Source of the DNA: Dolomedes plantarius
Taxonomy: Eukaryota; Arthropoda; Arachnida; Araneae; Dolomedidae
DNA length: 64,000 bases
NCBI GenBank assembly: GCA_907164885.2
Contig: OU015490.1
Coordinates: 10,066,516-10,130,515 of the forward strand
Direction of reading: 5' to 3'
The notes beneath the pieces were generated by a model. It ran no database searches. It had not been told where the DNA came from and was given only the letters and a program-made list of their open reading frames with translations. A program made the translations under genes and the position numbers. Of this stretch, positions 1 through 10,621 are shown piece after piece (positions within the stretch are counted from its first letter, which is position 1; each line of letters begins with the position of its first letter).

Positions 1-486
1 GCACCATATCCTGGACTGTGATGATCATTCCTGGTGACATCTTACACTCGGCCGTTGAGAACGTAGTGTTCAGGATGCAATGTGTCGTCCACCAGGATGG
101 TAGTCACATTGACGGAGGGAGAAGTGGATTTGCTGCATAAAGCGGTGTTGCAGTGAAATTTTTTTTGTTATTCATTTATCTGCTTATTACAACTTTTTGG
201 TATTCACCCCTTATCTTTATAGCCCGAAATACTGGCGCTACTGTCGACTACATAGTCTTGAATTTGTATTTTGATATTTACTTGCGTTTTGTGCAAATTC
301 TCGGGTGCGCCGACAACAACAGTGCCATATCTTCCCCTATCGGCGACTTTTGGAACTAATTTTTTCTTTTCATGGAAACTCTTTCCCGTGTCGTCCTTAG
401 TCCCTCTATCATTTTGGTGGAATTCCGGCTGATAGATCGCGCTACAGGTGGATCTGAATATTGACGGTTAATAAAAAATCACCCTG
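1..486. mobile_element. Foldback mariner-like element, cut by window start
   Basis: The right terminus reads CACCCTG followed by TA at 487-488. The sequence from about 200 to 486 matches the terminal arms of the complete element at 10622-11545, and the inner part (about 1-150) matches its left inner region in the opposite orientation. No transposase coding is recognisable in the part inside the window. Identity rests on the match to the second copy, which has both termini. Confidence 0.7.
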
Positions 487-549
487 TATTTTTCTGTGAC
501 GCAGCATCACAGCAATTTTACAGTTAGTTAAGCTAAAAAATAACTCAAA

Positions 550-692
550 GGCCGTCTGCACACGGAGCAACTCAAAAGAAACTGATAACTGACTCAAATC
601 ACAAACCAGTCCGTGATGAGTCGTAACCTATATAATTGAATGGAGCTACGCACACGGCGCAAATGGTTACAAACCCGTCGACGGGTTTGTAA
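550..692. repeat. Half copy of the GGCCGTCTGCACACGG palindromic MITE
   Basis: It starts with GGCCGTCTGCACACGG and runs to the central ACGGGTTTGTAA, so it is one arm plus the loop of the palindrome that is complete at 19015-19270. The second arm is missing. Other copies are at 5402-5577 and 30710-31028. Confidence 0.75.
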
Positions 693-1513
693 GAGATCCC
701 CGACGAATTAATGTATTGAAAAGTAGCGCCTGCTTAACAAGAGGTAAAGAACCACTCCTCTAACTCAACTTAGTAAAAATCAATACAGAACTCCTTTTTT
801 TAATATGCCATAAAAATCAAAGCAGAAAAGTGTTTCTAATGATAAAATATTCCGCAAACTTTTGCTCTTAATTTCTTCGTCTGTTTACTGAGTGTTACAC
901 ATTTAGGTGAGAAATAGCTTTTGTGAAATATTTTGCGTATGCACCTGCAAAGTTTTTATTTACTTCCTCCGACTTGATGCTAGTGCTCACTCTGAAGGAA
1001 GATTTTAAGTTACCATTAATCCCCGCTCATCTGCAAGCCGCACGCAAAAGTTAATGCACCAGCTATTCATTATGAAAGACATTTTCGTAAATTACCACAA
1101 AATATAATCACACGGATTCTCTGCTTTTGTTTGCAGTCTGGCCTGTCGGCGAGGGCAAAAGCATAAAGACTTGCTTAGTTTTCTGTTCGTGTAATTACGC
1201 CGCAAGAAAAGACAATGAGCGTTTCTCGTAAGGTATTTAAGATTGCAAAAGAAGTATGATAAGACGTGATAAAATACTTTTTAAAGTGGGAGCCGCGAAT
1301 TCCCGTTAGAGCATTCCAGACTTAACGATATACGTTTATCGTTAAGTTTTTTGACTTAACCCTTTATAATTATCTTAACTACCACATTTTTTCCTTGTAA
1401 TATCTGCTGTAAATTCAGTTACAACACACTAGGAAGGGTGTTGGGTGGTCACCCAACGTTAGCGAATAATTCCCCTTTATATCTATTAATTTATTTTGCG
1501 TACATGAAAGAAA
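693..1513. other. Unannotated AT-rich stretch
   Basis: No credible coding sequence or terminal repeats were found. A roughly 50-bp segment at about 1464-1513 recurs imperfectly at about 2321-2372, so the mariner element between them is flanked by a degenerate direct repeat much longer than its TA target duplication. Confidence 0.4.
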
Positions 1514-1515
1514 TA

Positions 1516-2277
1516 CAAGGTGCGCCCATAAAGTAACCGGACAATTTTTTATAAATAAGAAAAATATTACTCACCTTCAAATAAATTTATCTCCTTCAAA
1601 ATAATCGCCAAAGGAGTCTATACAATTTTCCAAACGTTTCTTAAAGTCATCGAAACACTGTTTATATGCGTTGCAAGTAACCGTTCACAAAATACGCGTA
1701 ACATTTGATTTAATATCCGAGGCGTTTTCAAATCTCTGTCCTTTCTTAAGCTTCGGAAAAAGGAAAAAAAAATCAGCTGGCGATAAGTCGGGAGAATATG
1801 GTGGGTGATTTATCACTGCAATTGAATGCTTAGCAAGATATTGTTGTACAGAAATTGCTGTACGAGGCCTAGCATTATCGTGTAAAAGAAACCATTGCCC
1901 AGAATCAAACAGTTCCTCCCTAACTCGCCTTATCCTGTTTCTTAATCGAAAAAAGCCCCTCCTTGTAAAAATACTGATTAATTGTTTGATTTTCAGGAAC
2001 AAATTCTTGGTGAATAAGTCCTTTGTAATCAAAAAATGCAAAATCCTTGAAAGGACAGAGATTTGAAAACGTCTCGGATATTAAATCAAATGTTACGCGT
2101 ATTTTGCGAATGGTTAGTTCCAACGCCTATAAAAGTGTTTCAATGACTTGAAGAAATGTTAGAAAAATTGTATAGACTCCTTTGGCGATTATTTTGGAGG
2201 AGATAAATTTATTTGAAGGTGAGTAATATTTTTCTTATTTATAAAAAAATGTCCGGTTACTTTATGGGCGCACCTTG
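1516..2277 (-). mobile_element. Deleted mariner (DD34D) with 230-bp inverted arms
   Basis: The element begins CAAGGTGCGCCCATAAAG, ends with its reverse complement, and is flanked by TA at 1514-1515 and 2278-2279. The inverted arms are unusually long: 1516-1745 is the inverse of about 2052-2277. They include the last 20 or so codons of the transposase, so the 5' half of the element has been replaced by an inverted copy of its 3' end. At 762 bp it is about 60% of a full mariner. Confidence 0.9.
1685..2041 (-). pseudogene. Mariner transposase, C-terminal half
   Basis: This is the catalytic C-terminal part of a DD34D mariner transposase, the enzyme that cuts and joins the element ends. Visible motifs are HDNARPRTA around the second catalytic Asp and PYSPDLSPAD around the third. 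FFLFPKLK follows, as is typical of the family. The first roughly 25 codons (reading from 2041, DYKGLIHQEFVPENQT) are in another frame, so there is a frameshift near 1950. The N-terminal helix-turn-helix and the first catalytic Asp are absent because the 5' part was lost when the inverted arm formed. It cannot encode an active enzyme. Confidence 0.85.
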
Positions 2278-2279
2278 TA

Positions 2280-3681
2280 ATATAATGTATAGAGAAATTT
2301 AACAGGGGGAAGCAACAGTTGGCAGATCATTCCCTTTCCATCTATTCATTTCTCGTGCTTATGAAAGAAATAGTGAAAGATTAGCGAGGAAATTAAACAC
2401 TATATAAAAAGGTAACAGATTTGAGCTGCTTATTTTATGTCTATATAAGGTAGATCAGAAGACGCGAAACCCTTTGACTATCTCACTATTCACATGTTAT
2501 GGGGAATTCAAGGTAATTTTGATAATATACCAAAATGTTGATTTATTTCGAGATAGTTTTATTAATATTTCAATCTATTAGTGTTATAGTTAATTCAATT
2601 GTCGGAATTAAATATTCTCCATAATTTTAAATGTAACTTGTTTGAATTCAATCGAGTGTCTTTGGTGAAAATTTTGGTTGATTTGCCATCTTTTAAAAAT
2701 CCTCTAATATTTTACTTTTTTTTCCTGCAGCATAGAACCACATAACAACTCCTACCCCATTTATTCTTATGTAGTTTTGTTCTGAGTTAAAGATTTCTCT
2801 CTCAGGCCGAAGGTGTAAGCTATAAAATTCGACATGAAGCTTTTGAAATAAAACATCCTTGCTACCATTATTATAAAGTTACTATAAGATGTTGAATTAC
2901 TTACAAAGAAAAATAATTAGAAAAGTTAAGCTTTTCGCACCATCTTTCTTACTACACATTTTAACCAAGGAGGTCCACATCCTATTTATTCAGAGGCTAA
3001 ATTATTTTGACCACCTGATCATTACTGTGTTAAATCACCTTTTGGACTCAGTATTGCGTTTTGATGGATTTTACGGAATGACTATTAACATCTTAGGAAA
3101 TATTCGACTAAAGGTAAGGAATTACACTATCCAGCAACTGAATCTTTGAGAGCAGAAGAATGAGTTTGAGATCTTTTTCGACTTGAACTTCCAAAAGTTC
3201 CCTTCGATTACAACAAACTAAAGGAGAGGGAGGAGAGGGGGAAGAAAGATATTGGTGTGTCTGAGAAAAACCTTATTATGCTTTCCGAAATCGTTTACGT
3301 TCAAAAATATAAATTCTAGACTTTGGTCTTGAAGGCTTGATCCAATGTATGCAGTTTGATCCTTCCTTAATTAAACTGGGCATCAGAAACTACTCTTGCT
3401 AAGTTGTAAAGTGTCCACTTGAGGCTTATGAAATTTGAATCAGAGGAAGGTTACCACTACCCGGAGAAGGTTTTTGCATGTCTAAGGGCTTACAAGCCCA
3501 TGGACTTGGTTTAATATTGCTGTTAACCATGTGAGACAAGTAACAAAACACATCCAGTTCCACTGCTTGGAACACATTCCTAATAACATGATTGAGTTGA
3601 ACGGCAAAGATGAATGCCATCGCTCTGTCAGAAATAATTTCGCAGGAAAAAAACGTGTCTGAGACAGTGTGATGAAAACAG
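2280..3681. other. Unannotated stretch between elements
   Basis: It is mostly AT-rich. An 86-residue open frame at 2889-3149 has no recognisable motif and no plausible splice context, so it is not called. Around 3430-3510 a short plus-strand frame looks protein-like (GYHYPEKVFACLRAYKPMDL) but hits a stop at once. It may be a decayed transposon fragment. Confidence 0.35.
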
Positions 3682-3689
3682 GTTGTCAG

Positions 3690-4521
3690 CAGAGATGTGA
3701 CATCGATGTCGATGTTTTGATAAAAACCATCGATGTTTTAAACATCGATTTATTGAAGCTGATGTTTTTTTAACATCGATGTTTTGTGCTCTATGTTTTA
3801 AGTTGTTTCCATGTTTTTTTAATGAAAAAGTACCATAATAAAAATAATTTACCATGTAACATAATTTTCACACTCAGTAAATGTAAGTCTGAATTCTGAA
3901 AAGGACGAATACAAAAGGGGGAATGATTCCTTAGCAAACAGACAAATGGCAATCTACAACCAATGAACCAATCAGCGCTTGGGATGTTCCTGACACTCCA
4001 GAACCTTCCATGGGGTTTATTTTACAAATAGTATACACACGCCATTTAAGTTTTTGTTTTGTTCTGGTTTTATATAAGTTGACGTTAATATTATTAGTAA
4101 GATGCCTCCCTAAAACACCGTTTGGAAATATTTTTGCAAAACGGCAAATCTGACAAATTGGCAAAATGCAATATTTGCCTTACGTCCCTCAAAACTTCTG
4201 GAAATACCACAAATTTATCTGGACATTTGAAGGCAAAACATGGCGATATTTACAACGAGAATTTTGAGTCATCAATGTAGCCCAAGGCAAAAGCAACCAA
4301 GTTTTTGTCATTTGTGTCAGCCCAATCAGAGAGTAAAATTAAAGGACCCCCTCCCCCACGACTAACCGAAGTAACATTAATGTTAAAGGTTACTAAACCA
4401 GTTTTAAAAATTGGATGATCTAAAACATCAATGTTTAAAAACATCGATGATTTTTGGGCGATGTTTTATTAGCATCGATGTTTCAAAACATCGATGTTTT
4501 GTTATCGATGTCGCATCCCTA
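3690..4521 (+). mobile_element. hAT element with ATCGATGTT subterminal repeats
   Basis: The termini are CAGAGATGTGACATCGAT and its imperfect inverse (ATCGATGTCGCATCCCTA). They are flanked by a perfect 8-bp duplication GTTGTCAG at 3682-3689 and 4522-4529, which is diagnostic of hAT. Both ends contain many copies of ACATCGATGTTT-like units, likely transposase binding sites. The interior retains a BED zinc-finger remnant. The catalytic region is gone, so it is non-autonomous. Confidence 0.9.
4120..4280 (+). pseudogene. BED-type zinc finger of a hAT transposase (remnant)
   Basis: The BED finger is the DNA-binding N-terminal domain of many hAT transposases. The frame opens with VWKYF, the aromatic start of BED domains. 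A frameshift lies between about 4155 and 4167. From 4167 the frame reads CNIC, then LKTSGNTTNLSGHLKAKH, giving the Cys2...His...His ligand set, and stops at 4280. Only about 50 codons survive and no RNase H-like catalytic region follows before the right terminus. Neighbouring sequence is the hAT's own terminal repeat. Confidence 0.75.
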
Positions 4522-4529
4522 GTTGTCAG

Positions 4530-5401
4530 ATCATTACGCTGTCTCTGTTTGTGCTTTTATTTTCTCTGCATAGTGAAGTTGAAAGCATTATTTGCTAGAT
4601 CATAACATCCTTTACTTATCATTTGCTGTCTACTTCATTCATACCTCAGCAACCAGAGACGTTTCCCTTGCTCTCATAGTTCTTTTGATCATCGGCAAAC
4701 TAAATACGTTTTAACCTACTCCTAGAAACTCCTTATCTCCTCTAAAGACTATCGACAGATTTCCTTGTTAATCAAGCAATAACTGAACATGGCTGTGTAG
4801 GGGGTCTATCAAAGCAGATTTTTTCGCTAAAACAGATCTTTGTGAGTGTGGCAACATACAAACTATAAAGCACTATATACAATTGTGGCAAATGGGCTGA
4901 AGCACGAAAAATCTTACCATTGGGCTTTGAAGATTGGGCCCCTAGTAAATTATTTACGGATTATTATTGTAGAAGGTATATCAAGAATATTACGCAGGAA
5001 CTTATGAATATGCATTTCTCCCTACAAGGGGAAGGTGGATAGCCCCTCAGATTGAAAAAAAAGACACATAAATGAATTGTAAAAAGAAAAACTTTGGGAC
5101 CCGGCAGGGCTAGATAGCCGTCGGGATGATTAATTTTTATTATTGAAGGGCCGTATAACCTTTGGGTGTGGACGGCGGCGATATTACTTAACCTACTCCT
5201 ACGGGTCCCGTGTTGCCCCAATTGGTCGACAGATCTGTAGTGTCCGTCCGGCGCCCAGGCCCACAACAATGACATTCCACCGAACATGGGAAATCAACCT
5301 TCGTCTGCGTAGCGACCGGTCTTCGGTGAATCATGGGCTGATACGCGAAAGCGGAGGGAGCTGAGGTGTCAAAGATATTAACCTACTCGTTTTACTTTTA
5401 A
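4530..5401. other. Unclassified region with GC-richer block
   Basis: A GC-richer block at about 5100-5370 stands out from the AT-rich surroundings. It is open on the minus strand for 107 codons (4964-5287), but the composition and reading do not resemble any family I recognise. The phrase AACCTACTCCT recurs at 4714 and 5190. It is probably an unclassified repeat rather than a gene. Confidence 0.3.
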
Positions 5402-5577
5402 GGCCGTCTGCACACGGAGCAACTCAAAAGAAACTGATTACCGACTCAAATCACTAACCAGTCCGTAATGAGTCGCAACCTATGTAATTGAATGGAGCCA
5501 CGCACACGGCGCAACTGGTTACAAACCCGTCGGACGGGTTTGTAAGCAGTTAGCAAGAGATTTGTGTGCAGACGGAC
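5402..5577. repeat. GGCCGTCTGCACACGG MITE, internally deleted copy
   Basis: It has the full left arm, starting GGCCGTCTGCACACGG directly after TTTTA-A. Only about the last 14 bp of the right arm survives (GTGTGCAGACGG at 5564-5575). The central ACCCGTCGGACGGGT palindrome is present. Confidence 0.75.
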
Positions 5578-6270
5578 TTCGTTCCTCAGCAAACTGGAGA
5601 CGTTTAAAGTTCTCCCTTTATCCTTTTGTTCCTCTACGTTTTAACTCTTAGCGGCTAATGGTCTCCAGTAAGTCTTATGCTTCTTCAGCTCATACGACCT
5701 AATATGCGGCAGGGTGTACGATGACAGGCCATCAAACTTGACTTTTTTTGAGATTATTTTTTCATTTGAAAAATGTTGCAGGAATGTTCTGACTTGTTCT
5801 GCATTCCTTTATTGATATTTTTTATACTAAATAAATTACACAAAACATGCGTTGTTATCATCTAAACCAAATTATTGGTAAGTAATAAATTAATGGTTTA
5901 TTATTAATTGCCTTTTTAAAACGTTCATTTTTCTTCGGATATAAAGGCAAAAAAATCTTTAGATAAGCATTAAAATTTCTAAAAAAATAGATAAAAGTTC
6001 TTAAAATGTCTCCTTTTGGATTCGGAAAAGGATACGAACCTTGGTATAACTGAAGCTATTTTCCACTATTTTGAATTTAAGCTTTCCAGAGATTTGGAAA
6101 ATTATACAAAACTGTGAAAAAATTGAAAATAATGGAATTGATTGTATGAAAAATTTTCACATCCAATTGGCTATCTACTGATCCTCTGGACGCTGACTAC
6201 AAAGTCCAGAGGTGTTTGGTATGAATCCTGCTCTCGGACTATCATACGATCAGACTATCGTTGCAACGTT
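5578..6270. other. Unannotated AT-rich stretch
   Basis: No coding or terminal-repeat structure is visible. The phrase CTCAGCAAACTGGAGACGTTT near 5586 resembles one near 4647, suggesting an old dispersed repeat. Confidence 0.3.
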
Positions 6271-6628
6271 GGTGTTGTTTTTTCTTACGTCTCTTGGTCG
6301 GAACACTCCAGACCATTAAAGACTCTCCGGGCTAGGAACGATGCTCCGGTTTTACGGCATCGAAAGGTCCGACTTAGCCAGGTGCTACCACAATTTTGAT
6401 CGGGCACCCCAGGGGTGACATCTGGTGAGCTCGTACTCTCCTCCAAACCCCTATCACTGCGCAGAAGGACTTTCCGGCGCACAGATTTAAATTTATCATA
6501 CCAGAAGTAGACACGAAGACGATTTCACTGAATGTCTTCGTGTTCCTTTGTGACGCTTATCCGGATTTGAACCGAGCTTCCCCGTTGCTGAAAGCCGGCG
6601 TGCTAACCACTAGCTCGCCTCTGTCCCC
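6271..6628 (-). repeat. tRNA-derived SINE (family A), divergent copy
   Basis: Read on the minus strand, it has a tRNA-like head with an A-box-like TAGTGGTTAGCACG and a B-box GGTTCAAATCC, which are the internal Pol III promoter elements. A body follows that is shared with the copies at 6645, 31146, 37932 and 54762, and it ends in an AAC-rich tail at the low coordinate. It sits head to tail with the next SINE. It is non-coding and would depend on a LINE for mobility. Confidence 0.8.
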
Positions 6629-6644
6629 GTTGCAACATTTATTC

Positions 6645-6997
6645 GTTGTTGTTGTTTCTAATGCCCCCTGGCGGGAACTTCCAGACCAGGTCCATGTAGG
6701 CTTCGGGAAGAAGTGTGCGGTTCCGGTTTATATAGGACTACAAGGATCGGACGCCGTCTTAGATAGTTGCCACCTCAATTTTGACCGAGCAAATCCAGGG
6801 ACGACATCTGGGCGGGGGGGGGATGATCTCACCCTCTTCCCCCCTCTCTAACCTCATAGAGGGATTTTCCGGCCTACGGATTTAACGTGCCCATATCCGG
6901 CCTAGACACCGAGGTATTTAATGGTGGGTGTCAGGATTCGATCCGAGCAACATCAGCACCGAAAGCTGGCACGCTACCACAAGGCTACCTTGAGCTC
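6645..6997 (-). repeat. tRNA-derived SINE (family A)
   Basis: The minus-strand head has an A-box (TGTGGTAGCGTGC) and a B-box (GGATCGAATCC). The body has the conserved phrase CCGGAAAATCCCTCTATGAG. The 3' end is GGGGGCATTAGAAACAACAACAAC. A homopolymer of ten or so G lies near 6817 (plus strand). Confidence 0.88.
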
Positions 6998-7037
6998 ACG
7001 TTTATTAGTGAACGGTAAAAACGCTGATCTGTCGTGA

Positions 7038-7370
7038 AGTCGAACCCCGTTATAGTGAACCCGGTCTATAACGAACTCACGGATATAACGGACAAAAATT
7101 TTGGTCCTGTCGTTTTCGCATTGTAAGTGATTTAATTATTATTGAGTCAGTTTAATGTAATTGATTTTAGTCGATTTAATTCATTAATGATCATTTTTAA
7201 TAGATTTTATATATTTTTTAATACATCATTATTGAATACACATTGCAACTAATGAGATATACATTTTTTGAACTCTAGCATTTTTCTTAACGGTTCGGAT
7301 ATAGCGAACCACTGGATAAAGCGAACAAAACCTTTGGTCTCTTGAAGTTCGTTATAACGGGGTTCGACTG
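7038..7370. mobile_element. Tigger/pogo MITE (GTCGAACCCCGTTATA ends)
   Basis: The inverted termini are AGTCGAACCCCGTTATA (left, first base mutated) and CAGTCGAACCCCGTTATA (inverse of right). TA follows at 7371-7372. The second subterminal repeat (GGATATAGCGAAC / GTCTATAACGAAC) is typical of pogo-type ends. At 333 bp it has no coding capacity. Confidence 0.8.
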
Positions 7371-7529
7371 TATTTGCATAACAATTTTAGGAAATGACCG
7401 ATTCCTCGCTGTTTAGAGTTCCTCTGTATGCACTAGAGGCCTTGAACACGATATTTGATTGTGTACCAAACAAAGTGACCATTCAACTTATCTTAAGATG
7501 CTTTGCAATGTATAATGCAGAAATGTTAA

Positions 7530-8091
7530 GGCTGCTGTGTACTAACTCCATTGGATTCGCTCACCTCATTGTTAACCTATGGAGAAAATTTGTCCATGGA
7601 TTGCCGACTTGGATTCAAAGATTTTTTTAAAAAAATTGTACTTCGTCATAGAGAAAAAAAAATTTACATTGGTGCACATTTTTCGTTTTTTTTTAAATGC
7701 AATTAATATTTTAAAATTTAAATTATTCGAGGAAAAATCTGGTAAAGTGTGTTTTAAACGCTCATAAATTCCTTCGGTGGACGAAATTTATAAAATGAAT
7801 CCTGTAGCGCTTTGCAGAAAAGTTCAGGCTATCTGACAATACGAATTTTATTTGACTATCAGCATTTATGTCCATTTATGTCCTGTAAATAGTTGACAAA
7901 AATATATTTTAAATAAAAAAATTGGGGGCAGCGCTTAACCCCCCTGTAGAGAGAGAGCCATTACAATCCCTCAAAATGTCAATCCTAAGGGGGGTGGAAT
8001 TCTCGAACTGTCATCTGGACTCCTCCCACCACAAGAGTCTGCAAGAAGAGGAAAAGGGAAATACGATTTTTTTTCTTAGTACATAGCAGCC
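7530..8091. mobile_element. TTAA-flanked MITE (GGCTGCTGTGTACTAA ends)
   Basis: TTAA at 7526-7529 and 8092-8095 flanks the near-perfect inverted termini GGCTGCTRTGTACTAA, as in piggyBac-type insertions. Related copies are at 34603-35128 (5' truncated) and 52873-53289. It is non-coding. Confidence 0.8.
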
Positions 8092-8095
8092 TTAA

Positions 8096-8801
8096 CCTGC
8101 AATTTATATTCACGTGCATATCAGCCCATTTTGGTACATCAAAAGTAACATTACCCCAAAGCGTCTGAAGAGCCATATCGTTAATAACTTTACGTATATG
8201 AAACTCCAAAGAATTTAAACAGTGATTACTGAAAAAAAAAAAAAAAACGAAAATTATATAATGCTTATCACTAACCTGTATTTAAATAAGCATGAAAACG
8301 TCTAAAAGTACAAAATAAATTTAGAAAGAGTTGTACACTTAATTTCCCGAGTCTTAAACACACGGCTGTTAGGTCCTTGGCGAGAAATTACTTATCTCTA
8401 AATTTGCTGTGCATGTGTGTAACTACAATTTTATTTCTTAGCACTATCTTGAAGTTAGTTAAGTGTGATTTTAAATTATCCGTAACCGTACTTATTATGG
8501 TGTCACGCAAAAGTTAATTACTTAAGCGATTCATTATAAAAGGTATTCTCGTTAATTAGCCTAGAATATAAACCCGCGCACCATGGATTACCCAAGGCAG
8601 CAGTGCAAGCTTTTCAAAAGAAGCTTATTTGTCGTTTTATTGTGTAAGGAATAACAAGAAACATCTCCCGCAAAGTAAACAAGAATTAAAGCTAAAAATG
8701 TGGAGGTATTATTAAAGAACATGTTAGTACAATTCGTTGCTTTGGTAGGAATTTATTCAGAAGATTACAATAAGCTTTTCTCCTTGGGTCTTACAAAAGA
8801 T
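8096..8801. other. Unannotated AT-rich stretch
   Basis: No gene, terminal repeat or splice-bounded frame was found. Weak similarity of 8505-8590 to 1045-1120 (CACGCAAAAGTTAAT... TTCATTAT) suggests an ancient dispersed repeat. Confidence 0.35.
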
Positions 8802-9119
8802 ACTAGTTGGTACCCGTGGAAACATGATGGCTGAATAGTAAATATGTGTATTAATACACAAATTATACTCAACACGTCATTGCCAAATTCTGAAAATCAT
8901 AATATTAAGAACAGAGAAATACACATTAAAAAATTACTATTGAATCAAATAAAAAGAAATAGGGTTACTGAACAGCCCGAAATAAGCAATTTCCGCCAGG
9001 TTTAATCCTATATCTCAGAAACATAATTAAAAATAAAAATGGAAGAGAGATAGAGCTAGAGAGATTCATCGGAACAAACAAATTAACGTTTTTATGAGGC
9101 CTAGTGCTTATAGTAAGTA

Positions 9120-9955
9120 CAGTGGAACCTCGCTTAACGAGCACCTCGCATAACGAGTATTTCGCATAACGAGCAAAATAAATCTGAAAAAAATGGCTCG
9201 CTTAACAAGCAACATTTGGCATGAGTGATGTGGAAGGAAGTCCCCTCTTCACGTCATCCCCTATCTCACGCAGATCTTCACATCACCAGAATCATCAACA
9301 GCCGAAAAATAAGTATTTAAGGGTAGTCATGGATGGTTCGAGAAGCAAATATCATGGGACTGTAGGATAACATTGATATTGAGGAGCTTGTGGAAGAGCA
9401 CAACCAAGAGCTGACCACCGAACAGCCAATAGAATTGCAGTGGCTTTCACAGCAAGCAGTTGTAGAGGAGAGTTTGTCAGTGGAGAAGGACGAAGAAACA
9501 GCAAAGAAACAATCTTCTGGCGCAATAAAAGAAATGATGAAAGCATGGGAAACTGTTGCATCGTAACTTACAAAGCATCACCCTGATAAGACGGTGGCTA
9601 TACGCTCTATAAATTTATTCAATGACCATGCGGTGACACATTTTCAGCAAATTTTGAAGCGCCGAGAAAAACAAATGTCGCTAGATAGCTTACTAGTAAA
9701 AAAATTATATATGTGTCATAAATTCGTAAATAATAAACTACACATGGATGATTTTACTCCTTAAGAATTTATGTATAAGTAATTTTCTTTTAATAATAAA
9801 CGTTACATCTAAATAATTTTGAGTATTTTTTGGCATGGAACGCATTATCGTATTTTACATTAATTTATATGGGAAAAATTGGTTCGCTTAACGAGTGTTT
9901 CGCTTTACGAGTAAGACTCTAGAACGAATTATGCTCGTTATGCAAGATTCCACTG
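9120..9955 (+). mobile_element. Tigger-type DNA transposon, deleted
   Basis: The termini are CAGTGGAACCTCGCTTAA and its inverse, with TA at 9118-9119 and 9956-9957. Near both ends are repeated AACGAG units, the usual pogo/Tigger binding-site pattern. Only the C-terminal tail of the transposase is left inside. It lies inside the Helitron at 8802-10175. Confidence 0.9.
9366..9764 (+). pseudogene. Tigger transposase C-terminal tail (remnant)
   Basis: The reading contains DIEELVEEHNQELTTEQ, then KHHPDKTVAIRSINLFNDH, then HFQQILKRREKQMSLD. This is the characteristic acidic, then HHP...LFND, then RREKQ tail of Tigger1-like transposases. One in-frame TAA lies after VAS (about 9564-9566). The CENP-B-like DNA-binding domains and the DDE catalytic core are absent, so the product could not transpose DNA. 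What this tail does in the intact enzyme is not well defined. Confidence 0.85.
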
Positions 9956-10317
9956 TATATAAAGCCAGATTTAAACATGTCACTGAGCATGCGCAGAAAG
10001 CAACTTTTTAATGGTAAATTATTAGTAATTAATAGAAATTGCGGTTACCAAAAACCAAATTTGACACATCCATAGATTAAAATCTTTCGTTTAAGACCAA
10101 AATGAAGTAAATGGATGCAGTAGTTTTCTCTCACTGACTTCCCAAAGAATCGACTAAGTAACTTAAATATATAGATAACATATACTCGAAGAGTTATTTG
10201 GAAACATCCTAGTCTAAATTTGTTTAGCATTACATGACATTCGAGTCCAGATTTGAAAGAACTGTATTGAGAATTAATAATCAGCGACGAATTAATCTGT
10301 TATTTATTCTTGGTATA

Positions 10318-10501
10318 CAGGGCCCGACTTAGCCTAATTGGGGCCCGGGGCAAAAACTTCTTTGGGGGCCCCCCTCTGCTTCACTACTTCAGTAATGAAG
10401 AACTTAATACTTATTACTAAACTTTCTATTCGATTTGGGGGCCCCCCTCTGATGTGGGGGCCCGGGGCTGCCCCGTGTGCCCCTGCCTTAGTCAGGTTCT
10501 G
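10318..10501. mobile_element. hAT MITE, 184 bp, GC-rich ends
   Basis: A perfect 8-bp duplication TTGGTATA (10310-10317 and 10502-10509) flanks inverted termini starting CAGGGCCCGACTTAG and CAGAACCTGACTAAG. Inner repeats GGGGCCCGGGG and GGGGGCCCCCC appear on both sides. It has no coding capacity. Confidence 0.85.
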
Positions 10502-10621
10502 TTGGTATATGATGTGGGAAGACGCTAAGAAGTTCAATTGAGGAATAGGAAAATTAAAAAATTTACTTTCGGTTTGATGTCCAGTTTTGCATTCATAACT
10601 CTCTCTCTATATATTTATATA

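Larger units (their letters stand above)
8802..10175 (-). mobile_element. Non-autonomous Helitron split by a Tigger element
   Basis: On the minus strand it begins TCTATATATTTAAGTT at 10175, just after a host A. It ends ...GGGTACCAACTAG at 8802, followed by host T. TC start, CTAG end and insertion between A and T are the Helitron hallmarks. The Tigger element at 9120-9955 is inserted in it, leaving about 540 bp of Helitron and no Rep/helicase coding. A related copy is at 61459-62061. Confidence 0.75.

Noticed and set aside
4250..4605. Open frames rich in I-D-V-S-K-H on both strands
   Set aside because: They come from the ATCGATGTTT repeats of the hAT ends, not from coding sequence.
5143..5364. 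Open frames in the GC-richer block at 5.1-5.4 kb
   Set aside because: Both strands are open because of composition. No motif, no splice context, no recognised homologue.
6540..6851. 103-codon open frame
   Set aside because: It lies entirely in two tRNA-derived SINEs.
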